In this document: positions 1-11,900 of the stretch, one piece after another | Numbering within the stretch: position 1 is the first letter of the stretch | Layout of the letters: each line of letters begins with the position of its first letter | Origin: Solen grandis | Taxonomy: Eukaryota > Mollusca > Bivalvia > Adapedonta > Solenidae | Direction: 5' to 3' | Assembly: GCA_021229015.1 (NCBI GenBank) | Contig: CM037779.1 | Coordinates: 496,001-560,000, forward strand | DNA length: 64,000 nt | Program-made: the position numbers and the translations under genes | The notes under the pieces: model-generated | Database searches by the model: none | What the model saw: only the letters and a program-made list of their open reading frames with translations | Told to the model about the DNA's origin: nothing

Positions 1-279
1 CTGACAAGGAAATACTGACTAGATTTACATTAAATGCGGCTTAAAATGGATAAAGTACAGCCGCGAAAACCCATGACATCAACAGGATTCTACTGTGGAA
101 AACATAGGGGGATCTCTAAAGTGAATGATTTTGAGAAAAACTGGCATAGTATTTTGAGTAAAGTTGTCTACCTGTAAATTTAACAAGGAGAACAACTTGC
201 TGAATGTAGTGTCGCCAGTAATAAGCACCTAAAATGATTTAAATACATGCAAAGAATGACAGAAGAACAAATAATGTTA

Positions 280-970
280 TCCCTGTAGGGCATTACAATA
301 GCTCTTCAAGAACTTTCACTTTTATCCAAATACTCTCAATAAAACACTTTTAGTTTTGGAGCTATTTTGGGCCGAATAAAAAAACAATGATAGATGGCCT
401 AGATCTTTGCATTTTTTTAAATTGTGAGACCAGTTCAAACATAACAATACATATCATGTGAAAAATCATGAAGAATGAACAAAACATAAAGTCAGATGTC
501 AAAACATGTTTTGAAATTTTAATTTAAAAATTAATTTCCTAAATTTTAGTGAAGTTTGACCGTTTCTAGAAGACAAACCATGCATTTCTCAAATTTGTCA
601 CCCAATATTTTGTGCGTATATTTCTTACAATTCATATGCAGTAAATAAACAGAATTATTTTATCTAAACTCAAACAAAAATAGGCAGGTTTTTCGTACAC
701 CTACTCTCATTCGCAGTTGTTGTTGTTTTTTTTTTGTTGTTGTTGTTTTTTTTATTTTTTTGTTGTTGTTTTTTTGCTTTTTGCAAAGTTCAAACATTCA
801 ACCTCTTCTAGCACAATTATTTTCCCGCACCGATACTTTGAAATCCATCATATTCTGTCATCAAGGAACAAAATGCTGAAAACCGCATTTGAATCAGACT
901 TCAAATTTATGAGTTATATGCAAAAAAAGTGATTTTAAGCCAAACGTCCCCTAGCGGCAAAATGAGAAAC
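280..970. repeat. Diverged copy of repeat family R1
   Basis: This stretch aligns by eye with the two younger R1 copies at 37130-38219 and 40250-41357. Shared landmarks in the same order are 'ttcaagaact', 'attttgtgcg', 'aaaaataggca', 'tttttcgt', 'caaacattcaacctcttcta' and 'ctagcggcaaaa'. A (TTG)n tract at about 717-775 interrupts it. No coding potential is seen; short ORFs here are low complexity. Confidence 0.6.
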
Positions 971-1079
971 AAAATTGATTAATAATTTTCTATTAGGTAC
1001 CTAGAAATGCAGCAAATAGTTTAATTAAGTATATGATATGCATGGGTCAAACATTCTGTTTCTTAAATGTCACAATTTA

Positions 1080-1420
1080 AAGAATACTAACTGATTTACC
1101 ATTGTTCAAAACAGGATCAAAATTTGGAATGCCGTAAAATTACCAAATCAAGTCCGATCTTCAAAAACTAAACACCATTAGAAAGAGCTCTTCAAGAACT
1201 AAAACTTTTGTTCATATACTCTATAAAATATTTTTAATTTTGTAGCTATTTTGGGCCAAAGCAAAAAATAATAATCGTAAAATAACCTTGACCAATGAAA
1301 TTTCAGTAGTCAGTTCGCTGTGAAGTGTATTCCATGATGAATAAATGAACTTATCATCAATCCGGAGAAGACCTGAATAAAACATTTGGAGGTAAAATTT
1401 TAAAAATGTATTACATATCA
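1080..1420. repeat. Second, partial diverged R1 copy
   Basis: It repeats the start of the R1 body: 'accaaatcaa...ccgatct', then 'ctcttcaagaact', 'tctataaaatatttttaat', 'agctattttgggcc', and 'aataatcg...gaccttgacc'-like text. It lies downstream of the 280-970 copy in the same orientation, so the two may be fragments of a tandem insertion. Confidence 0.45.
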
Positions 1421-1962
1421 AAACATAAATGTAGGCGACGATTTTTAGCGGAACATTGCGACATTACGCTGCAAAATTGCATTACATACGTAGAAAAAAA
1501 TGGCATTAATACAAAAGGTGTTACATTCTTTTGACACATCTCCAAAGAAGGGTAAGATCTGTGTGGTGAATGTGCTCGATTATAAATATTCATGTAAATT
1601 TTGCGTTATTCTTTATCATGACCAACGGTAGACCGATTAAAGGAGACAAGAGGTGTCTTTACTTTATATTCTTCTCGTCGGAATTCAGTTTGGCATTCAT
1701 TACTTCATAAACAGTAAAATAACTTATGAATAAATAATAATGAATAAAAGACAAGTTAATGAAGTGATATGGCATGTCTGGCTCACAGGACATTTAAAGT
1801 CTTGTAAGACCGTCATGCCTTTCAAAAAACTATAAATCAGCCATTACTGAATTGGCCAATGACCAGTGCGTTTTCCTAATGCATAGGAAATATTTTATAC
1901 TCAAATAAGCTAACAGACGGAGTGTTTACTTTTAAGCCTAAATAAAAGGCCTAAGACTATAA

Positions 1963-2615
1963 GGGCCATTGTCTTAGGCGTTTTGTGCTCTGAGTCAGGT
2001 ATTATACGTTATAAGCTAGGTCTTGTATGTCATGTCATAACACATAATTACTAATACATAAGTCATAAACATAAGACAAAATTGGTATTACTTACTAAAC
2101 AATCTTCATTTTCACTGCCACCTCCTTTCTCCGCCATGTTAATCAATTGTGGGGTTTTTGCCGCACTTTTCATATGCACAAGTCATATTACATAAGACAT
2201 AATTAATAACACATAATTACTAAGACAAGAGTCGTACAGGCTGCAAGTTTGTCTAATGATTATGAATTATGCAATCCGACTTAAATGTATTAGTAATTAT
2301 ATGTTATGACTTATGTCTTATGACATAGGAATATAGATTCAATATCAGATTATATGACTACCATAGATCAACTATATTTTATAAGGCTACACAAACAAGG
2401 TATTTTATAACTCACGCCTACTTAAAAGTCGTTTTCATATTCATTCCTTTTGAAATTGGTGAATAGTTGAGGACTCGTCCGCCATCGTTTTGTCATGTTG
2501 CAAGTGCTTTGACTTTTTATCGCGTAAGGCCTAAGACCTAAGGACTAAGTCATAAGACCTAGCTCATAACATATAATACCTGACTCAGAACACAAAACGC
2601 CTAAGACAATGGCCC
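1963..2615. mobile_element. PIF/Harbinger-like MITE, 653 bp
   Basis: The terminal inverted repeats run for about 70 bp with few mismatches. Both ends read inward as GGGCCATTGTCTTAGGCG and continue through 'gttttgtg.tctgagtcagg'. The element is flanked by TAA on both sides (1960-1962 and 2616-2618), the 3-bp TWA target duplication typical of PIF/Harbinger. The interior has further inverted copies of 'cataattactaa', but no ORF, so it is non-autonomous. Confidence 0.8.
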
Positions 2616-2619
2616 TAAT

Positions 2620-4839
2620 AGGCTTCCGTACCATTCAGACCATAGATATTGGTATTAAAGAAAGTTGCAAGAATATAATATTAACTTGTTGTTCTTTTTT
2701 ATTTTCGTCAAAATGTATAACATATACGAGTATTTATGTTGTCTGGAATTGATCGAGGATATTTTTTAAAATGTTCAGTTAACTGTTTCAGACCAAATGT
2801 CATGTGTGGTGTTATATATAAAAAAACTCAAAGTCGAATGTAAAGTTTATTTATTCGTTTATAGAATCTGTACATACGGGATCAAGCTTATGCACCTCGA
2901 CAAATAGATATCAAGCAACTCTAGCTAGCTAGCTTTTTTCTTCTCCATCATATCGGCAGCAGGTCCGATACCCTAATGATGAAAAAAGTTGCTTATTATT
3001 CGAAAATAATATTAATACTATCTCGGATACATTTCCTTCGAAACACATATTGGATTTGACTAGGGATTACCGGCTACAATGGATTACGTTTACGGAGGTT
3101 GAAGGTTCGAAACGCGGCTTTATGTTAGTCATGAGAAATTATGACTTTCATTCGTGACAGATATAAAAAAAATAATGATTTTTACAAACACCGTCTTTGT
3201 GAGTACAGTACATCAATATAAATGTCAAAAATAAATGAATATATCACAAGTATTTTATAAGTATAAACAAATATAAAATTATGTATTTATATAAAAAATG
3301 TTCAATATCTGTTTGTTTTTGTTTGTTTGTTTTGTTGTTGCATGTATGCTATAGGAGGATGTTGTTGTTGTAGTTGTTGTTGTTGTTGTTGTTTCACTTT
3401 ATATCTTATATATGATATTCATCTAGCGTCTTTAATGAACAATAATGTATGTATATACTGGTATGTACTGTATATGTGTTACAAGGATTATTTTATATTT
3501 AATTTTAAATTGCTAAATATTAAAATTTCAAAAAAATACTAAAGATATATTGTTATAGTCATGTTTGAAGTTTGATTTAGCTTTCAATGTATACTTTTAT
3601 CGATTTCTTTTATATTGAAAAACAAAAGTAGATATTTTGAGTATAAGGTTGTTGTTTTTGTTGTTTTTGTTGTTGTTGTTGTTGTTGTTGTTTTCATTAC
3701 TCAATTTGTACAATATTATTCATGATGGTTAAGCAGAGCTTTATTAATTCAAAGATGGATTACAATATACATGTAAAACTGAAATCGAGGGCCGTTGCCA
3801 GATTGTTGGCCGATTTGAAAATCGTAAATAAATACTGGGCTGATTTCTAACCAACAGCGATTTCTAACCAAACACAGGCGTTGTGCGTAAATGATATCAT
3901 ACAAGAGACGGTTGTTATAAAAAAAGAAAAGTGGACACACTCGTGGATGTCGGCGTCAGTCTTGTTCAGAAAAGAACATAGCCACTGTTCAAAAACTCAA
4001 ACCCCGATTTGTAGAAAAACTTGATGGACTTAGAAATGAATGCACGATTCATAAGAATAGTCCTAAATGGGGACCAAAACGTCTATCTATTGAATACAAA
4101 GTCTCCGATAATAAGTGCAAAGTTAAAAAAAAATGTTTGAAGAGGAAACCAATATGCTATTTCGGAAAGGTCGAAGGTCGGAAAAGTTCATCGATTAGCG
4201 CTCCGAAGGGAAAAAAAACGCCTGAAAACACGGGCTAGACAACAGACAACAACTTCTACTTTACGTCGTTTCTTACGTTTTGTAAAATTCGCAGTATTAA
4301 AATGAACATTCCGTAAATTGTTGCATCATTTATTTGTTATCATTCTCAACATCATTAAATTACGCTACCCAATTGTTTAATGCCTGCCCGTTCGAAAATC
4401 GCCCCACGATCTGGAAATGACGTGATCATTTTGACCAACAATTTCACAACAGCCCAAGAATTGGCCCAAGATCTGGGACCGACCTGCATTTAAAGTATTA
4501 TTCTTTTGTTTGAAGATTTACTTCTATCTATATATTGTGTATGGCGCGTTTTGCATTTGCATGACTACAGGGCAATGTATTACTTTTCTGTATTTTCAAT
4601 TTTGAATTGTACGTATATATAAATAGACACTCTGTAACAGTAAATTGGTTTTCAATCTCCTAATAAAAAAATAAAGAAATCGTTGTGTAATGCAAAATAC
4701 ATTTTTGGGTTCAGTACAAATTTTGAAAAAAAAAATATACTGATACGTGCTACTATCAATCGTATATGAAATTCTTGGTAGGAAATCAACAGCTCATCTA
4801 TGATTCCTGATTTCATGGAAAAGTCACTACGACACTATG
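2620..4839. other. Gene-free stretch
   Basis: No exon with supporting splice sites was recognised on either strand. The stretch holds (TTG)n tracts at about 3308-3395 and 3650-3692 and AT-rich sequence. The low end may contain the 3' UTR of the minus-strand gene that ends at 4840. Confidence 0.4.
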
Positions 4840-5035
4840 TCACTGAGGTTCCGAATCCACGTCACCATCGTTCTCACTATCTGTCTGCGCATGCGGGATA
4901 ACTACCGACAACTTCCGGTTCAACCTTCTGCTCTTACTTCTTTTGCTAGAGGTTTGCGTCTTTCTTGGTGATTTTACATTATTTCTGGGTGACATCCTGT
5001 CTTTAATTGCATTTTTTGTATCATCATTTTGCTTG
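4840..5035 (-). CDS. Terminal coding exon of an unrecognised basic, Ser/Lys/Arg-rich protein
   Basis: On the minus strand a polypyrimidine tract and CAG at 5036-5038 open an exon that reads to a TAA-type stop at 4840-4842, giving 64 residues. The peptide is rich in S, K and R, with repeated SPR/SPRK motifs (MSPRNN, KSPRKT) and the basic run KRSKSRRLNRK. It ends in an acidic tail with the motif SENDGDVDSE. The composition suggests a nuclear protein with an unstructured C-terminus and SP phosphorylation sites, which is inference. It joins in frame to the exon at 5534-5596, where the split codon AG|C gives Ser. Upstream exons were not found. I do not recognise the family. Confidence 0.55.
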
Positions 5036-5192
5036 CTGAAAAACAATTATCAGAATCTAAATTGCATATGGCACCTCCATAAATGAATTCCATGAATTCC
5101 ATTCTAAGCTGATGGTGTGATAGTAGAACATATAGAACTGAAGGTGATACATTACTGATGTAAAGTAAACAATTCTTACCGGTTTATGTCTA

Positions 5193-5438
5193 GACTATTT
5201 GAGTTTACCGTCGCCTCGACAGTATTTCAATCATATAGCGACGTCTAGCTAATTACAGGTGGAGAAAGACCCCGAGTGCACGGAGGCATCCGGGTAGAAC
5301 CACCGACCTACCGCAAGCCAGCTGGAAGGCTTCCTCATATGAAATTTCGAATGTCCCTGTCGGGATTCGAACCCACGCGGTGAGGGGCTGAGTGAGTGCT
5401 TACGTCAGCGACTTAACCCTCTCGGCCACGGAGGCCCC
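5193..5438 (-). mobile_element. tRNA-derived SINE, copy 1
   Basis: On the minus strand it begins with a tRNA-like head with an A-box-like TGGCCGAGAGGG and a B box GGGTTCGAATCCC. About 170 bp of conserved body follows, ending '..caaatagtc'. It is flanked by a perfect 12-bp target duplication, GGTTTATGTCTA, at 5181-5192 and 5440-5451. Two more copies lie at 27494-27747 and 38568-38818, all in the same orientation. Confidence 0.88.
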
Positions 5439-5448
5439 TGGTTTATGT

Positions 5449-5511
5449 CTATATATAGCATATATGTCTATATATAGCATATATATCTATATATAGCATA
5501 TAATATGCAAT
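5449..5511. repeat. Short AT-rich tandem repeat
   Basis: About three units of roughly 23 bp containing 'tctatatatagcatata' follow directly after the SINE target duplication. Confidence 0.7.
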
Positions 5512-5533
5512 TTACAATTTAGACAATACTCAC

Positions 5534-5596
5534 CTATCACCTGCGTATCTGAATTTCGTTATCTTTTTGTAACGAATTAATGTCCGTTTATTAAGT
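5534..5596 (-). CDS. Penultimate exon of the same unrecognised minus-strand gene
   Basis: This 63-base exon is bounded by an AG acceptor (5597-5598) and a strong GTGAGT donor (5528-5533 read on the minus strand). It starts and ends in phase 2 and reads LNKRTLIRYKKITKFRYAGD, then joins to SKQND of the last exon. The basic, Tyr-containing peptide matches the composition of the terminal exon. The strong donor and frame continuity are the main support. The family is unknown. Confidence 0.5.
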
Positions 5597-5954
5597 CTAA
5601 AATCAAATAAGTATAATAACGCATAGATACATGAATATACTAGTGTAATAGCTTGATAAAGAAAAAAAATGAATTAAACTTGATATATTAAGTTACTGAT
5701 AGTGACTTTACAAAAGAAGATTGAAGATTTACAAGCTAAAGTGTGCACGTCAATAGTTAAAAGACAACATTTACTGAAGTGATGATATTTGTCTGCATGC
5801 ACTACATATTTTACCTGTTAATACATAATTGTTTGAAAAAAAAAAACACAAAAAAACAAACAGCAATATGCATTGTTTGAAACTGGACAACGATCTGATT
5901 CGTTTACTTTTCAATTGCAAATATGCCGCTGAAAGACGTAATTAAAAAAATACA

Positions 5955-6111
5955 TGTTTCCACTAACCTGACCGACCCTATTTTTTTTCATTTTTTTTTT
6001 TTTATTCCGACCCTAAACTTTTTTCGTAGCATTCGGTCTATTGTGGTTGCTAAAAGCTGTTTTCCGACCAACCGACCCCCCCCCTTTTTTTTTAAGATCT
6101 TAGTGGAAACA
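5955..6111. mobile_element. Small inverted-repeat element
   Basis: The ends are perfect 12-bp inverted repeats (TGTTTCCACTAA at 5955-5966 and its complement at 6100-6111). They enclose T-rich sequence with repeated 'gaccgaccc/gaccctaa' motifs. It is non-coding; the ORF across it is low complexity. The target duplication was not resolved. Confidence 0.45.
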
Positions 6112-6149
6112 AACAATTTTTTCGCCTAATAGACCATTTCACTCCGAAA

Positions 6150-7260
6150 TAAGACATAAACCTTCGTAAATCAACGAGCAATACCCAAACACCTAATCTA
6201 CATTCCGATAATTAACAAATACTTGAGACTTTTCTCCAGTCACTGATTAGGCAATTTCAATCGGCGAATTATACCGGGTATTGTCGATCTCCTGGTAAAC
6301 TAGTTTATATAGTTAACAAATTATAGTCTAAGGCAGGTAACTCCTACTGTCGATGTTTTGTGGTTTGAATCTACAATTTACGATTCATTTAATGTTAGAA
6401 ACAGACCATGTGATCCATGCTGTGTAGACTGAAGAACGTGGTATAAAAGTTAAAATATACTGGTATCTATTTGATGATAATCAAATGAAATTTATTTGAT
6501 TCACAAAGAAAAAAAAAAGAATTATTTCAATAAAGGCCATAAGGTGATATAAGGTAATACAATATTAAATCTTATTGTACGTACTGCAGCTATATAGAAT
6601 GGTATACTTTAAATCTAATCTCGAATATTTTTATTCATTTTCAATAGACTTGAGCCAATCAGTACAGAATCTCCATTTATACGTTGAAAGCTTTGCAGCC
6701 GACCAATGCATTATACATCTTTTTCCCGTGCCAGATTTATTGATTTTGACATTTCACTCAATATAAGGAATATGAGCGTGTCTCCACATAATATTTCGTG
6801 TATTTATTAGAAATGATCGTTGACGCTCTAACTGCATAGTTTTACATTTTAGACTGACGCATTTGCCTTCGCCAACTCAGGAGATATTTTGTTTTTTGCC
6901 TCAGCTGTGTGCATAATTTCTTCTGTCAGAAATTAAAATTGAAAATTGTTACAGAATGTAAATTCTTCGTGCGAAGTGGAAATAAATTAGAAGAATTGAC
7001 AGTTAATAACTTCATGATGTCAATCTGTGGAAAGATTTCATTTCTGAGACAAATAACCTGTTGTGCAATTAAGTCATAGCTGCTGATTTAGACATTTTAA
7101 TTGTTTATCGATCAAAAAGAATATGTGTAAACATTACTGCGTCGTGCTTTTCATCTTGTATTTTTGCTTTTTTGTTCCTTTTTGCATTACATATTTCACA
7201 ATCATTTCCCTTTTTCCTCATATCATTCAAAATGTATACCTTGTGCGTTGATTGGATCCA
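6150..7260. other. Gene-free stretch
   Basis: AT-rich sequence with no supported exon on either strand. It may be intergenic sequence between the minus-strand gene ending at 4840 and the annexin 3' end, or an intron of the former. Confidence 0.35.
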
Positions 7261-7288
7261 AAGAATGGAGAAGAATAGTTTGTTAAAT

Positions 7289-7294
7289 GTTTAT
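7289..7294 (-). terminator. Candidate polyadenylation signal of the annexin gene
   Basis: AATAAA on the minus strand, about 1.45 kb downstream of the annexin stop codon. The intervening sequence (7300-8742) has no competing gene and would be a long 3' UTR. It contains loosely repeated 'aatcacagt..' motifs at about 7380-7740 and a 14-bp tandem repeat at 7815-7880. Confidence 0.35.
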
Positions 7295-7814
7295 TAATAC
7301 TAGCACGTAATTTTGATTATTCAACGACAAACGAAATAATCACATACAGGCAATACAATATCACAGTTATATCGCCATTCAAACCAAGTACCCATGAACA
7401 AATCACGATTTCCCTATGGCCAAAATTCTGTAACATATGAATGTCTGTAACATTGAATGTATCAGTATCCATCATACAAAACATTAATAACTGACAATTT
7501 CACCAAAATCCTGTGAATTTATAACACAGTCATAATCCTGTACATCAATAAACAAACCACAGTTATCCCTTACCATGTGAAGATATCACAGTATCCATCA
7601 CCATAACAATGTGCAATATGAACTTACTTACCGATGAACAAATCACAGTTAACATGTGGCCATAATCCTTATCATGTGAATACATACAGTTTCTCGTCAT
7701 TCTAGTACAATTCGCGAACAATCACAGTATCAACACCAAGTCCCGTCGCCACAATCTTGTTCCTGTGGCTACATAATAGTAAACACATGGTCCCATTTCA
7801 TACTAGTATACATT

Positions 7815-7880
7815 TAACAGTACATATAACAGTATATATAACAGTACATATAACAGTTTATATAACCGTATATATAACAG
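7815..7880. repeat. 14-bp tandem repeat (acagtatatataac-like)
   Basis: Four to five imperfect copies of 'acagtayatataac'. They probably lie in the 3' UTR of the annexin gene. The ORF over them is a repeat artefact. Confidence 0.65.
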
Positions 7881-8742
7881 CAAATTTGACGCACTACATC
7901 TCCGCCCCATAAACATGTACCCTGTAAATAAATCACATAACCCCTTCCGCCCTCACACAATCTTTTTTCTATGGTAAATTGAGCGAAACTCAGGTTCTTT
8001 TTTTTGTCATACAAAAATAGATCTAGTAATTTGAAATTTATTTCGATTCATCGCTTAAGTTAATAAACGTTTAAGTGGAGTAATGAACTTGAAAGTTTGA
8101 ACCCTACAGGGGATGACCTTTGGAATGGGTCCTTCATTACCAAGGAAATAACATTCTGAAATATCAGAAACATTACCCTGATGCTAAAAAAATATAAACA
8201 ATTGAAGCGTTCGACTTCTTTCTTGAAGCAAAACTAGTGAGTTTGTTCAAATAATTTCAACTGTATTTACATCATTACCATAAAAAAGAAAACGGCAAAG
8301 AAAACAATATTGTCACTGAATGAATATAAAGTGAATAACACGCATATGTGAGATATAAATTAAGTGAAAGTACAGTCATTATTTCGTGAAACATGAGAAG
8401 AAACCAGTCATTGTAAAACAATCGTAACTACTCGGTCATCTCCGGCGGTGCTCGGATACATGTAGAAATCCAATGAATGTGAAACTAAACACTTTCAAAA
8501 TATAGGCGCAGATTGGCTGCATCGACACTGATCAGAATATAAACGTAATGTGAGTTTATTAAATAATCCATATTTGAGAAGCTATAGCAAACAAACTATC
8601 AGATATCCATTACAGTGTCCATGCAAGTGGATAGCATCGTGAGAAGCTTGACGTGAATTATGTCACAATGTAGCCATCTGACACGTGTGTGTTCAAATCA
8701 CGTGCACGTGCGTATCGGGCGGCACGTGCTTCGGAAAACATC

Positions 8743-8868
8743 TTACTGGCTTTCCACCATTGCAAGCAGCATCTTCTTATAGTCGCCCGAACACTCGTTA
8801 TGGATTGAATCCGCTAGTGATTTCTTGTATAGTTTCTGGTACCTCACTTTGATTTCTTCAAGGTCAGT
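8743..8868 (-). CDS. Annexin, C-terminal exon
   Basis: Minus-strand exon opened by an AG acceptor at 8869-8870 in phase 0. It reads 41 residues to TAA at 8743-8745. The peptide TDLEEIKVRYQKLYKKSLAD and the following SIHNECSGDYKKMLLAMVES match the end of annexin repeat 4: the (D)LxxIKxxYxxxYxKSLxxxI helix followed by xxxSGDYxxxLLAL, which closes the last Ca2+/phospholipid-binding repeat. The last residues VESQ take the place of the usual VGGxD-type ending. Annexins are cytosolic proteins that bind acidic phospholipids in a Ca2+-dependent way. Only this exon is visible. Upstream exons should lie at higher coordinates, possibly in or beyond the gap at 9123-9222, but none was recognised before gene A. 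Confidence 0.88.
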   Translation of the reverse strand, partial: TDLEEIKVRYQKLYKKSLADSIHNECSGDYKKMLLAMVESQ

Positions 8869-8943
8869 CTGAAATATTACATGACATTACGGTAAAGTCC
8901 CTGTAATGGCTCCGCTACGTTTTGGACCACTTAACCTCTACCA

Positions 8944-8989
8944 AGATAACCAAGGTACCCAATGAAACATTAGGAAACCTTGGTTATCT
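8944..8989. repeat. Inverted repeat (hairpin)
   Basis: A perfect 13-bp inverted repeat (AGATAACCAAGGT at 8944-8956 and its complement at 8977-8989) lies inside a larger near-palindrome bounded by 'cctctacc' and 'ggtagagg'. It is intronic to the annexin gene if the other exons lie to the right. Confidence 0.6.
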
Positions 8990-9122
8990 CCGTGAAAGGC
9001 CATGAGGGCCGAACCTTAAAAGGTAGAGGACAGAAGATACCTGTATATGAAGGGAGAATGAATAAATATTCTGTAATTTTAATTACTGACATTTTGTGTT
9101 GATTTTTTTCAAGACAATGTTC

Positions 9123-9222
9123 NNNNNNNNNNNNNNNNNNNNNNNNNNNNNNNNNNNNNNNNNNNNNNNNNNNNNNNNNNNNNNNNNNNNNNNNNNNNNN
9201 NNNNNNNNNNNNNNNNNNNNNN
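9123..9222. other. Assembly gap (100 N)
   Basis: A run of exactly 100 N, so the true size is unknown. It may hide annexin exons and the left edge of the duplicated block that starts at 9223. Confidence 0.99.
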
Positions 9223-9590
9223 ACATTACGCATTACTTATCCCACCCATCATATAATAATTAAACTACTATGTATACTTACAAGCCCAATACAGAAGACA
9301 TGAAATGTGCAATGTCCAGACCGACGAGCGAAGCGATAAGAAGTCAATGGCCTATAAGTATCAAAACATCATTAAAATACAAACATCTACTGACTAATAA
9401 CTTATTAAATATGAACAATTACACTGGAAACTATTTAAAACAAACACAAATCACGTATTTGATACCCCCAAACAATCACACAGAAAAATATCTGTCACTT
9501 AAAGTTATTACAATCACAGCATTACATTCGACTGCAATACCAATTTGCACACGCGGTAACGGAAACGAAAACTCATTTCAATTGGACATA

Positions 9591-9630
<40 letters not shown>

Positions 9631-9672
9631 AATAACCGTACTGTATATACAGTACTGCATACTGTCCATGCC
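9223..9672 (+). repeat. Segmental duplication, copy 1 (partner 43308-43695)
   Basis: It begins 'acattacgcattact' and matches 43308 onward over about 400 bp with small indels. Shared landmarks are 'gtccagaccgac', 'gaagcgataag', 'aaactatttaaaacaaacac', 'aattggacat' and 'ata.tgtcca'. Both copies lie upstream of a first-half FTP exon (11995 and 44028), so they are non-coding flanks or introns duplicated with the receptor genes. A (TA)n tract lies at about 9595-9624. Confidence 0.7.
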
Positions 9673-9679
9673 GTTTGAC

Positions 9680-11740
9680 AGGGAACAGATTGATTATTTA
9701 CCCACTGCACTATTAGGCCAACTGTTGCATGCAGAGGAAAGTTTATCTTTATATTGTTGGGTATCGCTGGAAATTCTAACCAATCATGATTCAAAATATC
9801 TCCGAATGGTATGCGATTGCGTCTCCAGCGTAGTTTCTTTTTACGTTACAGTTTATTAAATACGTTATCTCCAGCATCGACTTTCAACACATATTAATTC
9901 AGTTTCGACTTCCATAACGCAATCGTACTGATATAGACATGAAATTTATCACCATTTAGTGAAAAGGGAGAATGGAAATATTGGAATTCTATAAATATAA
10001 AGGTCTAAATATAGCCCCGAATTGTTTAAAATGTGTGCTACCATAGAACAGCGTTGCAAGCAACCCTGTTCAAAAAGGATCTTTCACAGACAGAAAGTAA
10101 GACTATACGACTCCACTTCTTGTACACATGATAAATGAACCTTGTAAATAAGCGCTGAGTTTCGGTATTTCAAAATGTTTTAACAACACTTCTTGGGTCT
10201 AATTATAAAATCTTGCAGTGTACAGTAAACATAAACGATAAACTTTGTATTCCTGTTCTGAGACGACAGTCAATATCAAAGTGATGTGGCGAAGGTTTTT
10301 GTCCTTGAGATATTGGCCCAAACTGCATGTAACTGCAAAGTGAATGATAGTGTTGTAATATCTTCTACTGATAAATATGCATACTAATTTAAAGTTATCG
10401 TTTTGATAGTTACTAAGTTACTAAGACATAGATAGAGAAAAAACCGTCAACTACAGATGCGGACTCCGATGTCGACGATAAAAGTGAGCGTGTTTGTATT
10501 TTTGATCATTCTAAACACCGTTTTAACAATATTTCAATCACAGCGGTCAGTCATGTTGAGCTATTTCAGTCAGGCCTGACGAGACAAGAGGTCCATGTGA
10601 AGCATACATGGTTTGAGTGTTCACTTAAGAATCAAGATCAATGTCTCATATATATTATTTTAGTTATACACAATTGAGTATATTCTTGGTATTGATTTTT
10701 TTTCACACCGTAGGCGGGACACACTTGTTTAATATCGCCACATGTTAAAGTTTAGGGTGTTCACTAAAATCGTTTTGATTACTGTAAAAAGTCACGTGAC
10801 CCCTCCTGTTAATAATATTGGCATAAACACAAATAGAAATGTACCAGAATCTAGATTAAGTAATCTCATTACAGGAAGGACTGCAAACATCTAAATGTTA
10901 TTAAACCACATTTGACTCTATATATGTAGGTAGAAACTGCTATGGTCAAAAGGTCATAGGCAGTTCTCGTAAAAATAATCATAGTGGTCTAAGAAAAACG
11001 AGAATTAATGTGTATGAATGGTATTATAATTAATCCGTTATATATTTATTTCTCTGGTAAACTTATATAAATATTCTTTTATATGTTTTATAATTATTGA
11101 TAAATGGAATGTTGATATATCTAGTTTTTTCTCTGATGTTAATGAAGTGGATAAAATACATGTATATATCTTGATGTTTTGCTCCTATATATTGAAATTC
11201 GATATTATTATCTATATATATACATTTTCTGTGGAGGATCTGGCTCGATTTTCACCAACAATACTTACCGCCAAGTAAAACTTAAATTCTTAATCTAGGT
11301 AGATACACATTCCATCATTATTATTTTTTAAAATATACAAGTACATGTAAGCTGACATAAATAACTAACAAAAATTGTAAAGAAATGAAATCATTAGGTG
11401 TTTTTATTAAATACACAAGACAGGTGAAATTCGCTCCCATTTTTTTCTTAGGGCCGAGAATTGTTGGTGGAAATCTACCATGGTTTATAGATAAAAGTTT
11501 AAAAAGTAGATTTATTTATAAAACCAAGGCGAAAATGGTGATTTTAATTTATTTAATGCTTTTCGATGGATTACCTAGAAATAACAGTGGATTATATCCG
11601 GGTAAGTTCACAGTTTTGAACAGTGAATTTATCAGGAAAACAGTGATTTTTTAGGTATTTAAACCCGACCCAAAGTTGTGAACGGATCGGAGTGTAAATT
11701 GTGCTGGAATTTACGCAAGAAATGACGTCATAAATAACGT
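9680..11740. other. Gene-free stretch upstream of gene A
   Basis: No signal-peptide exon for gene A and no further annexin exon was recognised. AT-rich. The ORF at 11385-11654 has no splice support and no recognisable motif. Confidence 0.35.
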
Positions 11741-11748
11741 CACGCACG

Positions 11749-11749
<1 letters not shown>

Positions 11750-11786
<37 letters not shown>

Positions 11787-11792
11787 ATATTT

Positions 11793-11858
<66 letters not shown>

Positions 11859-11900
11859 TAGACAGATAATGTGTGTTAAAATAGTAATACAGAGAGAGAG
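11750..11900. repeat. Compound microsatellite (TA)n-(GT)n-(GA)n
   Basis: Consecutive dinucleotide tracts (TA)n, then (GT)n, then (GA)n, followed by GACA/GATA units. It lies just upstream of the first visible exon of gene A. ORFs on the minus strand here are repeat artefacts. Confidence 0.95.

Noticed and set aside
717..932. Cys/Phe-rich ORF starting in a (TTG)n tract
   Set aside because: Low-complexity translation of a microsatellite inside an old R1 repeat copy; no splice or homology support.
3327..3542. Cys-rich ORF resembling a small cysteine-rich peptide
   Set aside because: The cysteines come from a (TTG/TGT)n repeat, not from a patterned knottin-like fold.
5340..5440. Possible functional tRNA gene on the minus strand
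   Set aside because: The A and B boxes belong to a SINE head: the same body follows in three copies with target duplications.
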